The position numbers and the translations under genes are program-made. This document shows positions 13,545 to 21,088 of a DNA stretch of 25,064 nt, in pieces (the first letter of the stretch is position 1; each line of letters opens with the position of its first letter). Below the pieces are notes generated by a model. The model was given only the letters and a program-made list of their open reading frames with translations, ran no database searches and was not told where the DNA came from. The stretch is from CAWEHQ01 sp051001995. Lineage in GTDB: Bacteria > Actinomycetota > Thermoleophilia > Solirubrobacterales > Thermoleophilaceae. The stretch lies in contig JBPCMT010000231.1 of assembly GCA_051001995.1 (NCBI GenBank), forward strand, positions 1-25,064, written 5' to 3'.

Positions 13545-14621
13545 GCCGTGCTCGCCGCGCTCGGGTTCATGGCGCTGATCGTGTTGCACGAGCTCGGCCA
13601 CTTCGCCGCCGCGAAGGCCGTCGGCATGCGCGTGGAGCGCTTCGCGCTCTTCTTCCCGCCGCTGCTGCTGCGCAAGAAGGTTGGCGAGACCGAGTACGCG
13701 CTCGGCGCGATCCCGCTCGGGGGCTACGTGAAGATCAGCGGCATGAATCCGGACGAGAAGCTCCCGGACGACGTGCGCACGCGCGCGTACTACTCGCAGC
13801 CGGTATGGAAGCGCATCGTGGTGATCGCCGCGGGACCGGCCGTGAACCTGGTGCTGGCGCTGGTGCTACTGGTCGTCTTCCTGTGGCTGATCGGCCCGCG
13901 CGAGGCGACCGACCGAGTCGGGGCGCTCGAGCCGGCCCTGCCCGCGGCCGGCGTCCTCGAGCCCGGCGACCGCCTGCTGGCCGTGGACGGCGAGCGCGGC
14001 GACCCGATCGACCTGTCGGAGGCGATCGCCGACCACACCTGCTCCCAGCGACCGCCGGAGGGGGGCTGCGAGGCGGCCACACCGGCGATGCTCACGGTGG
14101 AGCGCGACGCCGAGCCGCTCGCCGTCTGGATCACGCCGGTGTACGACCCGATCGAGGAGCGGACTCGCGTGGGCTTTCGCTACGCGGAGGGCCCGCGCAG
14201 CCCGTTCTCGTTCGGCGAGTCGCTGGATCTCGCGCTCGAGCAGTTCTGGATCGTGACCCGCGAGACCGTGAAGCTGCCGCTCTACCTGCTCGACGCGGAG
14301 CGACGGGACGAGATCTCGGGCGTCGTCGGCTCGTACGAGATCACACGTCTCGAGATCTCCGACGACCTCGAGAACGGCGTGCGGATCCTCGCGTTCATCT
14401 CGCTGGCGCTCGCGATCATCAACCTGTTCCCGTTTCTGCCGCTCGACGGCGGGCACATCTTCTGGGCGGTGGTCGAGAAGATTCGCCGCAAGCCGGTCTC
14501 CTACGCGACCATGGAGCGGGCCGGGGTGGTCGGGTTCATGCTCGTGATGGTGCTGTTTTTGATCGGCTTCACCAACGACATCGGCCGCCTCACGGGCGAG
14601 GGCTTCGACAACATCCGCTGA
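13539..14621 (+). CDS. rseP: RseP-type site-2 membrane metalloprotease
   Basis: 360 residues. It is an intramembrane zinc protease that cuts membrane-bound substrates such as anti-sigma factors or remnant signal peptides. The zinc motif HELGH is at 17-21 in the first membrane segment, and the third ligand is in LDGG (302-305) in the fourth. GAIPLGGYVKISGM follows the first segment. A PDZ-like region lies around residues 125-200 (ALPAAGVLEPGDRLLAVDGERGD), with a family-atypical stretch carrying two Cys (HTCSQRPPEGGCEA). The ATG at 13539 overlaps the stop of a 7-codon ORF created by a tandem duplication. The next gene begins 97 bases later. Confidence 0.93.
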   Translation: MSAVLAALGFMALIVLHELGHFAAAKAVGMRVERFALFFPPLLLRKKVGETEYALGAIPLGGYVKISGMNPDEKLPDDVRTRAYYSQPVWKRIVVIAAGPAVNLVLALVLLVVFLWLIGPREATDRVGALEPALPAAGVLEPGDRLLAVDGERGDPIDLSEAIADHTCSQRPPEGGCEAATPAMLTVERDAEPLAVWITPVYDPIEERTRVGFRYAEGPRSPFSFGESLDLALEQFWIVTRETVKLPLYLLDAERRDEISGVVGSYEITRLEISDDLENGVRILAFISLALAIINLFPFLPLDGGHIFWAVVEKIRRKPVSYATMERAGVVGFMLVMVLFLIGFTNDIGRLTGEGFDNIR

Positions 14622-14718
14622 CGCGCGACCCGTTCTCCGGCGTGTCGAGAAGTGCGATAGTGCGCGCAGCGCGGCCGGACCGGCCGTCTGGGAGCGAGCG
14701 ATCGAGGGGGAGCTAGCG

Positions 14719-16551
14719 ATGGAGTCGAGCACCGCCACGCAGGACGAGCGGCGCGAGGAGCGCGCGCTCGGACAGGACACCGTCTGTGGCGCGTTCCAGG
14801 CCACCGCGGAGGACCACGCGGACCGCGTGGCGATCCGGACCAAGGGCGACGAGGTCAGCATCACCTGGGGCGAGTACGCGCAGCGCGTGCGCGCCGCCGC
14901 CGGCGGGCTCGCCGGGCTCGGGCTGGCGCGCGGCGAGGCGATGGCGATCATGCTCACCAACCGCCCCGAGTTCCACGTCGTGGACGCGGCGGCGATGCAC
15001 CTCGGCGCCACGCCCTTCTCTGTCTACAACACCTACTCGTCCGAGCAGATCGAGTACCTCGTCGAGGACTCGAAGAGTCGAGTGCTCGTGACCGAGAAGG
15101 CGTTCCTCGACCGCATCCAGGCGGTCAACGAGCGCTGCGGCGTCGTGGACCACATCGTCGTCGTGGACGGCGATGGCGGCGGCGCGGAGGGCAAGGGAAC
15201 GCTGTCGCTCGCAGAGCTTCCCGAGCAGGCCGAGAGCGGCTTCGACTTCGATGCCGCGTGGAGGGCGGTCGAGCCCGACGACGTTCTCACGCTGATCTAC
15301 ACGTCGGGAACCACCGGGCCGCCGAAGGGCGTCGAGGTCATGCACCGCAACTTCATGACGGCCGCGCGATCGTTCGACCAGATCATCAAGTTTCCGGCCG
15401 GCTCGCGTGTGGTCTCCTACCTGCCGATGGCGCACATCGCCGAGCGCGCCTGCAGCCACTACCTGCCGGAGGCGTTCGGCTTCACTGTGACGTGCTGCCC
15501 CGACCCGCGGCAGGTCGTCGCGTACCTGCCGGAGGTTCGGCCGAACTGGTTCTTCGCGGTCCCGCGGATCTGGGAGAAGGCCAAGGCCGCGCTCGAGGCA
15601 GGCATGGCGGCCGAGGAGGACGAGCAGCGAAAGCAGGCCACGAGCTGGGCGCTCGATGTGGGCATGCGCCGGGTCCGCGCCGAGCAGGCCGGCGAGGAGC
15701 TGTCCGAGGAGCTGCGCGCCGAGCACGAGAAGGCCGACTCGCTGGTGCTCTCGAAGATCCGCGAGCGGCTCGGATTGCATGAGGCCCAGTCGGTGAACGT
15801 CGGCGCCGCGCCCACGCCGCCCGAGGTGATCGAGTTCTTTCACGCGATCGGGATCCCGCTCGGCGAGCTGTGGGGGATGTCGGAGACATGCGGCGCCGGC
15901 ACCTGCAACCGCCCCGACCACGTCAAGATCGGGACCGTCGGGCCGCCCGCGCCCGAGGTGGAGATCAAGCTCGCCGAGGACGGGGAGGTGCTGGTCAAGA
16001 GCGGCGTCGTGATGCGCGGCTACCGCAACCAGCCCGACAAGACGGCCGAGGCGATCGACTCGGACGGATGGCTGCACACCGGCGACATCGGTGAGTTCGA
16101 CGACGACGGCTTCCTGCGCATCGTCGACCGCAAGAAGGAGCTGATCATCAACGCGGCGGGCAAGAACATGTCGCCCGCGAACATCGAGGCGAAGGCGAAG
16201 GCGTCGAGCCCGCTGATCGGCCAGGTCGCGGCGATCGGCGACCGAAGGTCCTACATCGCCGCGCTGATCACGCTCGACCCCGACGCCGCGCCGGGGTTCG
16301 CCAAGCAGCACGGGATCGAGGACGACTCGTTCGCCGCGCTCGCGGAGGAGGACGCGGTGCTCGCGGAGGTCCAGCGCGGGATCGACGCCGCCAACGAGGA
16401 CCTGGCGCGCGTGGAGCAGATCAAGCGGTTCAGGGTCCTGCCGACCGACTGGGAGCCCGGCGGCGAGGAGCTGACCCCGACGATGAAGCTCAAGCGCAAG
16501 CCAGTCGCGGAGAAGTACGCGGAGGAGATCGAGGCGCTCTACACGGAGTAG
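14719..16551 (+). CDS. fadD: long-chain fatty acid-CoA ligase (AMP-binding)
   Basis: 610 residues, the size of FadD15-type acyl-CoA synthetases. It activates fatty acids through an acyl-adenylate to acyl-CoA. The core motifs are all present: LIYTSGTTGPPKGVEV (near 193), YLPMAHIAERA, LWGMSETCGAG, MRGYRNQPDKTAEA, GWLHTGDIGEFDDDG, IVDRKKELIINAAGKNMSP, and the C-terminal PTMKLKRKPV with the catalytic lysine. A helical insert near 290-340 (EEDEQRKQATSW...EELRAEHEKADSLV) is typical of the long-chain class. AGGGGGAG (14705-14712) is a good ribosome binding site, 6 bases before the ATG. It sits between rseP and ispG, where these are often adjacent. The chain-length specificity is not readable. Confidence 0.92.
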   Translation: MESSTATQDERREERALGQDTVCGAFQATAEDHADRVAIRTKGDEVSITWGEYAQRVRAAAGGLAGLGLARGEAMAIMLTNRPEFHVVDAAAMHLGATPFSVYNTYSSEQIEYLVEDSKSRVLVTEKAFLDRIQAVNERCGVVDHIVVVDGDGGGAEGKGTLSLAELPEQAESGFDFDAAWRAVEPDDVLTLIYTSGTTGPPKGVEVMHRNFMTAARSFDQIIKFPAGSRVVSYLPMAHIAERACSHYLPEAFGFTVTCCPDPRQVVAYLPEVRPNWFFAVPRIWEKAKAALEAGMAAEEDEQRKQATSWALDVGMRRVRAEQAGEELSEELRAEHEKADSLVLSKIRERLGLHEAQSVNVGAAPTPPEVIEFFHAIGIPLGELWGMSETCGAGTCNRPDHVKIGTVGPPAPEVEIKLAEDGEVLVKSGVVMRGYRNQPDKTAEAIDSDGWLHTGDIGEFDDDGFLRIVDRKKELIINAAGKNMSPANIEAKAKASSPLIGQVAAIGDRRSYIAALITLDPDAAPGFAKQHGIEDDSFAALAEEDAVLAEVQRGIDAANEDLARVEQIKRFRVLPTDWEPGGEELTPTMKLKRKPVAEKYAEEIEALYTE

Positions 16552-16571
16552 GCGCGGCGCGGCGCGGCGCG
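16552..16571. repeat. GCGCG pentanucleotide run after the acyl-CoA synthetase gene
   Basis: Four tandem GCGCG units start at the first base after the stop codon. This is a simple repeat with slippage potential and no evident function. Confidence 0.6.
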
Positions 16572-16593
16572 GCTGGCCGCCGGGGCCGCCACC

Positions 16594-16632
16594 GTGCTGC
16601 ATTGCCCTCGCCATGCGATGGCTAGGCAGCAC
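16594..16632. repeat. 39-bp imperfect palindrome, copy 2 (possible bidirectional terminator)
   Basis: GTGCTGCATTGCC (16594-16606) pairs with GGCTAGGCAGCAC (16620-16632) at 11 of 13 positions. The interior adds TCGC-CAT-GCGA, so nearly the whole element folds as one hairpin. It shares 32 of 39 bases with 1782-1820, and differences in the inner loop keep a short stem. As with copy 1, it lies between convergent genes (fadD and DUF1707) and is preceded by CCACC. Confidence 0.75.
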
Positions 16633-16645
16633 AGTGAGGCTGCGG

Positions 16646-16678
16646 AGCCGACGGGTCGGCTACGCCGACGGGTCGGCT
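16646..16678. terminator. tandem hairpins at the end of the DUF1707 gene
   Basis: GCCGACGGGTCGGCT occurs twice (16647-16661 and 16664-16678), with a 17-bp period. Each copy folds as GCCGAC/GTCGGC. The second abuts the reverse-strand stop codon (16678-16680). Probably a terminator for the DUF1707 gene, without a T-tract. Confidence 0.45.
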
Positions 16679-17133
16679 TACGCGGCGCTGCGGCGCACGA
16701 CGCCGCAGGGACGCTTGCGGTGCCCGCCCATGTGACGGAACGGGCCGCCCCTGCGACCGGAGCCGCAGCCGACGATCCCAATGCCCCAGCCGAGCAGCGG
16801 CCAGATCGGCCAGAAGTAGCCGGCGCCGGACGCCGCCCAGATCGCCACCAGCAGGATGTTCACGAGGACGAACGCGCCGAGCTCGCCGCGCAGGACGGTC
16901 CGCAGCGGCCGCCGCTCGCGCTCCGGTGTCGGCTCGACGACGGGGAGATCCTTCGTGAGCGCCGTGAGCTCGGAGCGCGTGGCCGCCGAGTCGGCGCGCC
17001 CGACCCGCTCGGCGAGCTCGTCCGCGTCGAGGCGGCCATCCGCCGCGTGGTCGCGCAGGAGGGTGATCGTGCGCTCGCGTTCGGCGTCGGAGGCGCGGAC
17101 ATCGTGGGGGAGGGGTCCGGTGACTTCGCTCAT
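16678..17133 (-). CDS. DUF1707 domain membrane protein
   Basis: 151 residues from the ATG at 17133. That start is chosen because GGAG lies 6 bases upstream and the DUF1707 domain begins about ten residues in. The open frame upstream to 17265 looks untranslated. The DUF1707 (SHOCT-like) domain reads VRASDAERERTITLLRDHAADGRLDADELAERVGRA (about 12-47), the usual R-x-SDxxRE...GRL...ExxER pattern. Two hydrophobic segments (near 86-100 and 103-119, with YFWPIWPLLGWG) form a 2TM hairpin. The tail is basic and Gly/His-rich with a Cys (KRPCGVVRR). Such proteins are widespread in actinobacteria with no settled role. TATGGT (17175-17180, reverse) is a possible -10. Confidence 0.8.
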   Translation of the reverse strand: MSEVTGPLPHDVRASDAERERTITLLRDHAADGRLDADELAERVGRADSAATRSELTALTKDLPVVEPTPERERRPLRTVLRGELGAFVLVNILLVAIWAASGAGYFWPIWPLLGWGIGIVGCGSGRRGGPFRHMGGHRKRPCGVVRRSAA

Positions 17134-17368
17134 GGCGGGCTCCAAGCGTGGCTGGCGGGCAAGCTTAGGTCCACACCATACCATCCATCCCGGACTGTCG
17201 CGAAAGGGGGCCGACGTTGCGATCAGCCCGCGCGCCGCCTCGTGTCGCCCCTCGGGAATGGTCATCAGGGAAGTCTTTCTGTGAGACCACTTCGCAAAGG
17301 GAAGGTCCCGCCGCCCGTCCCCCGCCGCCGCGACCGCCGTCGCGGCCGGCGCGGCGCCGCACCCCCGC

Positions 17369-17374
17369 TACGCT
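17369..17374 (+). promoter_or_regulatory. TACGCT -10 box, ispG (leaderless start likely)
   Basis: TACGCT ends 7 bases before the ispG ATG at 17382. No ribosome binding site lies between. The rest of the 248-base divergent region (17134-17381) shows no other clear element apart from the possible DUF1707 -10. Confidence 0.4.
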
Positions 17375-17381
17375 CTGAGCG

Positions 17382-18695
17382 ATGGCTTCACGGCGCCAGA
17401 TCTGGGTTGGAGGCGTCCCGATCGGTGGCGGCGCGCCGGTCGCGGTCCAGTCGATGACGAAGACCGAGACGGCCGACTACGAGGCCACGATGAGCCAGAT
17501 CCGCGCCGTCGCGGACGCCGGCGGCGACTTGGTTCGGGTCGCGGTCCCGCGCGAGAAGGACGTGGACGCGCTCAGGCGGATCGTCGTGGAGTCGCCGATC
17601 CCGGTGATCGCGGACATCCACTTCAACCACACGCTCGCGCTGAAGGCGATCGACGCCGGCGCGCACTGCATCCGGCTCAACCCCGGCAACATCGGCGGCC
17701 CCGACAAGGTCGCGGAGGTGGTCGAGCGGGCGACGCGCGCGCGCACGCCGATGCGGATCGGCGTCAACTCGGGATCGCTTCCCAAGCACCTGCACGAGCT
17801 CGAGCGCGAGAATCCGGTCGAGGCGCTCGTCGCCGCCGCGGTCGAGTTCGTGGAGCTGATGGAGCGGCTCGAGTTCGAGGACTTCAAGGTCTCGATCAAG
17901 TCCACCAGCGTGCCGAACACGATCGCGTCGAACAGGCTGCTCTCGGAGCGGATCGACTACCCGCTGCACCTCGGCATCACCGAGGCGGGCACGAAGTGGT
18001 CGGGCTCGCTCAAGTCCGCGGTCGGCCTCGGGACGCTGCTCGCCGACGGAGTGGGAGACACGGTCCGCATCTCGCTCTCGACCTTTCACGCCGAGGAGGA
18101 GGTCAAGGTCGCCTGGGAGATTCTCAAGGCGCTCAAGCTGCGCGAGCGCGGGCCGGTCCTGATCGCGTGCCCGACCTGCGGCCGGCTTCAGTTCGACATG
18201 GACACCGTCGTGGCCGACGTCGAGCGGCGGCTCGAATCCTACGAGGAGCCGATCGAGGTCGCGGTGCTCGGCTGCGCGGTCAACGGCATCGGCGAGGCGT
18301 CGCACGCCGACTTCGGCATCACCGGCGCGAAGAACGAGGGGCTCATCTTCGCCGAGGGCAAGCCGCTGCGAAAGGTTCCACAGGAGCGGCTCGTGGACGA
18401 GCTGTTCGTCGAGATCGACCGCTCGCTCGAGCGCGGCCGCACCGAGGCTGACGCCGACCAGGTGCGCGAGGGAGCCGACTGGCTGCGCCGCATCGAGGAC
18501 GAGAACGCCGGCGAGTTGACGCCGGAGCGGATCGCCGCGATGGAGGCCGCCGCCGCCGTCGCTTCCGATGGCGACGAGTCCGAGGCCGTGACGAGCGCCC
18601 TGGCCGCCGAGGGTCGCGACGACGGGGAGGACGAGCCCGTGAGGCTCGACGAGGCGATCTCTCCCACGGCCGGCCGCCGCTTCACGAGGGCCTGA
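17382..18695 (+). CDS. ispG: 4-hydroxy-3-methylbut-2-enyl diphosphate synthase (flavodoxin), with acidic C-terminal extension
   Basis: 437 residues. IspG converts MEcPP to HMBPP, the penultimate MEP-pathway step, using a [4Fe-4S] cluster. The TIM-barrel part starts with WVGGVPIGGGAPVAVQSMTKT, then VRVAVP, IADIHFNH, CIRLNPGNIG and HLGITEAGT. The cluster motifs are LIACPTCGR (two Cys) and LGCAVNGIGEASHADFGITG (third Cys, and the Glu ligand position). The normal enzyme ends near residue 350. About 88 further residues (from SLERGRTEADADQ) are acidic, Ala/Glu-rich and likely disordered, and I recognise no domain in them. It is transcribed divergently from the DUF1707 gene. The ATG is 7 bases after TACGCT. 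Confidence 0.95.
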   Translation: MASRRQIWVGGVPIGGGAPVAVQSMTKTETADYEATMSQIRAVADAGGDLVRVAVPREKDVDALRRIVVESPIPVIADIHFNHTLALKAIDAGAHCIRLNPGNIGGPDKVAEVVERATRARTPMRIGVNSGSLPKHLHELERENPVEALVAAAVEFVELMERLEFEDFKVSIKSTSVPNTIASNRLLSERIDYPLHLGITEAGTKWSGSLKSAVGLGTLLADGVGDTVRISLSTFHAEEEVKVAWEILKALKLRERGPVLIACPTCGRLQFDMDTVVADVERRLESYEEPIEVAVLGCAVNGIGEASHADFGITGAKNEGLIFAEGKPLRKVPQERLVDELFVEIDRSLERGRTEADADQVREGADWLRRIEDENAGELTPERIAAMEAAAAVASDGDESEAVTSALAAEGRDDGEDEPVRLDEAISPTAGRRFTRA

Positions 18696-18719
18696 GCAGC
18701 GCCGCACGGCGGCCCGAGG

Positions 18720-18742
18720 CGCGCGCGGCGCGCGAATAGACT
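18720..18742 (+). promoter_or_regulatory. hairpin plus TAGACT -10 box, proS (leaderless start likely)
   Basis: CGCGCG-CGG-CGCGCG (18720-18734) is followed by TAGACT (18737-18742), which ends 6 bases before the proS GTG at 18749. The hexamer is the same as at dxr. The hairpin may close the ispG transcript. There is no ribosome binding site and no clear -35. Confidence 0.4.
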
Positions 18743-18748
18743 CGGCAC

Positions 18749-20449
18749 GTGACCCGCCTGAGCGGCTACTTCCTACCCACCGTCAAGGAGGCGCCGGCGG
18801 ACGCCGAGGCCGTCTCGCACCAGCTGCTTGTGCGCGCCGGACTGGTCCGTCAGCTGGGCGCCGGGATGTGGAGCTTCCTGCCGGCGGGCTGGCGCACGCA
18901 TCGCCGCGTCGAGCAGGTGCTCCGCGAGGAGCTCGACGCGATCGGCGCCCAGGAGCTGCTCCTGCCGGTGCTGAACCCGGCCGAGATCTGGCGCCGCACC
19001 GGCCGCCTCGAGATCGACGAGCTCTTCAAGCTCCAGGACCGCCGGGGCACGGAACTGACGCTCGCCATGAGCCACGAAGATCCGCTGACCTATCACGTCG
19101 CGCGCGAGGTCCGCTCCTACCGCGACCTGCCGCTGATCCTCTACCAATTCCAGGTCAAGGAGCGCGACGAGCCGCGCCCGCGAGCCGGCCTTCTGCGCAC
19201 GCGCCATTTCGTGATGAAGGACTCCTACAGCTTCGATCGCGACGCCGACGGACTCGGCCGCGCCTACGAGCTCCATGCCGGCGCCTATGACCGGATCTTC
19301 GACCGCTGCGGGCTGCGCTGGTATCGCGTCGAGTCGGACGTGGGGATGATGGGCGGGTTCGGCGCGCACGAGTACATGGCGCCCTGCGCCGCCGGCGAGA
19401 ACGAGGTCGCGCTGTCCGGCGCCGGTTACGCCGCGAACGTCGAGGTGGCGAGCGCGACGGCGCAGCCCGTCGAGGGACTCCCCGAGCCGCTCGGCGAGCC
19501 GGAGGCGGTCGACACGCCGGGCAGCGCCACGATCGAGGAGGTCACGGCGGCGCTCGGCGTCCCGGCGGGCGCGCTGCTGAAGGCGATCCCGATGGTCACC
19601 GACGATCGCGGCCCCGTGCTGTGCCTCGTCCGCGGCGACCACCGCCTCAACGAGGTCAAGCTTCAGAACGCGCTCGACACCGCCGCGCGGACGGCGAGCG
19701 AGGACGAGGTCGAGCGGCTGTTCGGCGCCCCACCCGGGTTCATCGGCCCGGTCGGAGCACGCACCGCGGTCGTCGCCGACGAGGCTCTGCGCGGGGCTCG
19801 CGGCATGGTGGCGGGCGCCAACCGGCTCGACACGCACCTGCGCGGCGTCGAGCTCGGACGCGACTTCGAGCCGGAGTGGGCCGACATCCGGGCGGTCGAG
19901 GCCGGGGACCGCTGTCCGGCGGGCGCGGCGATCACGATCGAGCCCGCGATCGAGGTGGGCAACATCTTCAAGCTCGGCACGCGCTACTCGGAGCCGCTCG
20001 GCGCGACCTTCCTAGACGAGGACGGGAAGGAGCGGTTCGTGTGGATGGGCTCCTACGGGATCGGGCCCGCGCGGGTGATGGCGGCGGCCGTCGAGCAGTA
20101 CGCCGACGAGCAGGGCATCTCGTGGCCGCGGTCGATCGCGCCCTTCGACGTCGAGCTCGTCGGGCTCGGCAGGGACGGCGATCAGGCGCGCGAGGTGGCC
20201 GACCGCCTCTACGACGAGCTCCGCGAGGAGGGCCTGACGGTGCTCTACGATGACCGCGCCGACGCGAGCGCGGGCGAGAAGTTCGCCGACGCGGAGCTGC
20301 TCGGGTGCCCGCTGCGCGTCACCGTCGGCCGGCGGGGGCTCGAGTCGGGCGAGCTCGAGGTGCAGGTGCGCCGCGGCCGCGAGCGGTCAGCGGTCGCGCT
20401 CGAAGGTGCAGGGAAGGAGGTGCGCGAGCTGTGGCGCGCGCTTCCCTGA
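18749..20449 (+). CDS. proS: prolyl-tRNA synthetase (bacterial type, with editing domain)
   Basis: 566 residues, the length of the long bacterial class II ProRS. It charges tRNA-Pro. The N-terminal catalytic part opens RLSGYFLPTVKEAPADAE, then HQLLVRAGLVRQLGAGMWSFLPAG and the class II motif 2 region YQFQVKERDEPRPRAGLLRTRHFVMKDSYSF. The INS editing domain (about 225-385) removes Ala-tRNA-Pro and includes TIEEVTAALGVP and GFIGPVG. Motif 3 is WMGSYGIGPARVMAA, and the anticodon-binding domain ends the protein. The GTG at 18749 leaves the family-standard opening. The last 19 bases overlap pgsA. Confidence 0.95.
   Translation: MTRLSGYFLPTVKEAPADAEAVSHQLLVRAGLVRQLGAGMWSFLPAGWRTHRRVEQVLREELDAIGAQELLLPVLNPAEIWRRTGRLEIDELFKLQDRRGTELTLAMSHEDPLTYHVAREVRSYRDLPLILYQFQVKERDEPRPRAGLLRTRHFVMKDSYSFDRDADGLGRAYELHAGAYDRIFDRCGLRWYRVESDVGMMGGFGAHEYMAPCAAGENEVALSGAGYAANVEVASATAQPVEGLPEPLGEPEAVDTPGSATIEEVTAALGVPAGALLKAIPMVTDDRGPVLCLVRGDHRLNEVKLQNALDTAARTASEDEVERLFGAPPGFIGPVGARTAVVADEALRGARGMVAGANRLDTHLRGVELGRDFEPEWADIRAVEAGDRCPAGAAITIEPAIEVGNIFKLGTRYSEPLGATFLDEDGKERFVWMGSYGIGPARVMAAAVEQYADEQGISWPRSIAPFDVELVGLGRDGDQAREVADRLYDELREEGLTVLYDDRADASAGEKFADAELLGCPLRVTVGRRGLESGELEVQVRRGRERSAVALEGAGKEVRELWRALP
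20414..20420 (+). promoter_or_regulatory. strong ribosome binding site that fixes the pgsA start
   Basis: AAGGAGG inside the 3' end of proS, 10 bases before GTG 20431. It decides for this GTG over the much longer open frame that reaches back to 20305. Confidence 0.7.
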
Positions 20450-21066
20450 CCAAGCGCCGGCTGGTCGGGCTCGACCGCTCGACGACGGCGCCCGAGACGC
20501 TCAAGGGACAGCCGCTGCGGCCGTTCACGGTGCCGAACGTGGTCGGCTTCTTCCGGCTGGCGCTCGTGCCGGTTTTCCTCGTGCTGGCGCTCGGCTCGGA
20601 CGACGGGCGCGCAACCGCGGCCGTGGTCCTCTTCGCCGTGATCGGCGCGAGCGATTACCTCGACGGCCTGCTGGCGCGCCTCACCGGCCAGTACAGCCGC
20701 CTCGGCGCACTGCTCGACCCGCTCGTGGACCGGCTCTACGTGCTCTCCGGCGTGATCGTCACCTGGCACTTCGAGCTCCTGCCGCGGTGGGCGCTGGCGA
20801 TCCTCGCGGGCCGCGAGGTCATGGTCATGGGCCTGACCTCGATCGCGCTCCGGCGCGGACGCGACCTCGAGATAAGCACGCTGGGCCGGTGGGCGGTGTG
20901 GCCGGTGATGTTCTCGATCTTCCTGGCGATGGTCGTCGAGACCTGGCTCTCGACCGCCCTGCTGCTGGTCGGTGTGGGGATGACCCTGATCGCGACCGTG
21001 CAGTACGTGGCCGCGCTGCGCGGCCACGACGACTACACGCAGCGCTCACCCTCAACCTCGACTTGA
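20431..21066 (+). CDS. pgsA: CDP-alcohol phosphatidyltransferase (phosphatidylglycerophosphate synthase type)
   Basis: 211 residues from the GTG at 20431. The family motif DG-x2-AR-x8-G-x3-D-x3-D is complete: SDYLDGLLARLTGQYSRLG followed by ALLDPLVDR. About six membrane segments are present, starting from VPNVVGFFRLALVPVFLVLAL. Such enzymes condense CDP-diacylglycerol with glycerol 3-phosphate, and related members make cardiolipin or phosphatidylinositol phosphate. The motif alone does not separate these, and PgsA is the most common assignment for this size and context. Its CDP-diacylglycerol substrate is made by cdsA upstream. It overlaps proS by 19 bases, and is probably translated from the same message. 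Confidence 0.82.
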   Translation: MARASLTKRRLVGLDRSTTAPETLKGQPLRPFTVPNVVGFFRLALVPVFLVLALGSDDGRATAAVVLFAVIGASDYLDGLLARLTGQYSRLGALLDPLVDRLYVLSGVIVTWHFELLPRWALAILAGREVMVMGLTSIALRRGRDLEISTLGRWAVWPVMFSIFLAMVVETWLSTALLLVGVGMTLIATVQYVAALRGHDDYTQRSPSTST

Positions 21067-21075
21067 TCCCCGGGG

Positions 21076-21081
21076 TATAGT
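21076..21081 (+). promoter_or_regulatory. TATAGT -10 box, garA-like gene (leaderless start likely)
   Basis: TATAGT ends 7 bases before GTG 21089 and 13 before ATG 21095. It is the best -10 match in the window. GGGAG (21083-21087) between them could act as a ribosome site only for the ATG, and would lie at the very 5' end of the transcript. Confidence 0.5.
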
Positions 21082-21088
21082 CGGGAGC

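Noticed and set aside
14713..16632. 639-codon reverse open frame over fadD
   Set aside because: Mirror of a clear acyl-CoA synthetase. Long antisense frames are expected in GC-rich coding DNA. It even starts inside palindrome copy 2.
17134..17265. 44-codon N-terminal extension of the DUF1707 protein
   Set aside because: The ATG at 17133 has a ribosome site and gives the usual domain start. The extension would cover the likely promoter.
20305..20430. Longer pgsA start at 20305
   Set aside because: It would read through proS in another frame with Arg/Pro-rich shadow sequence. GTG 20431 has AAGGAGG upstream.
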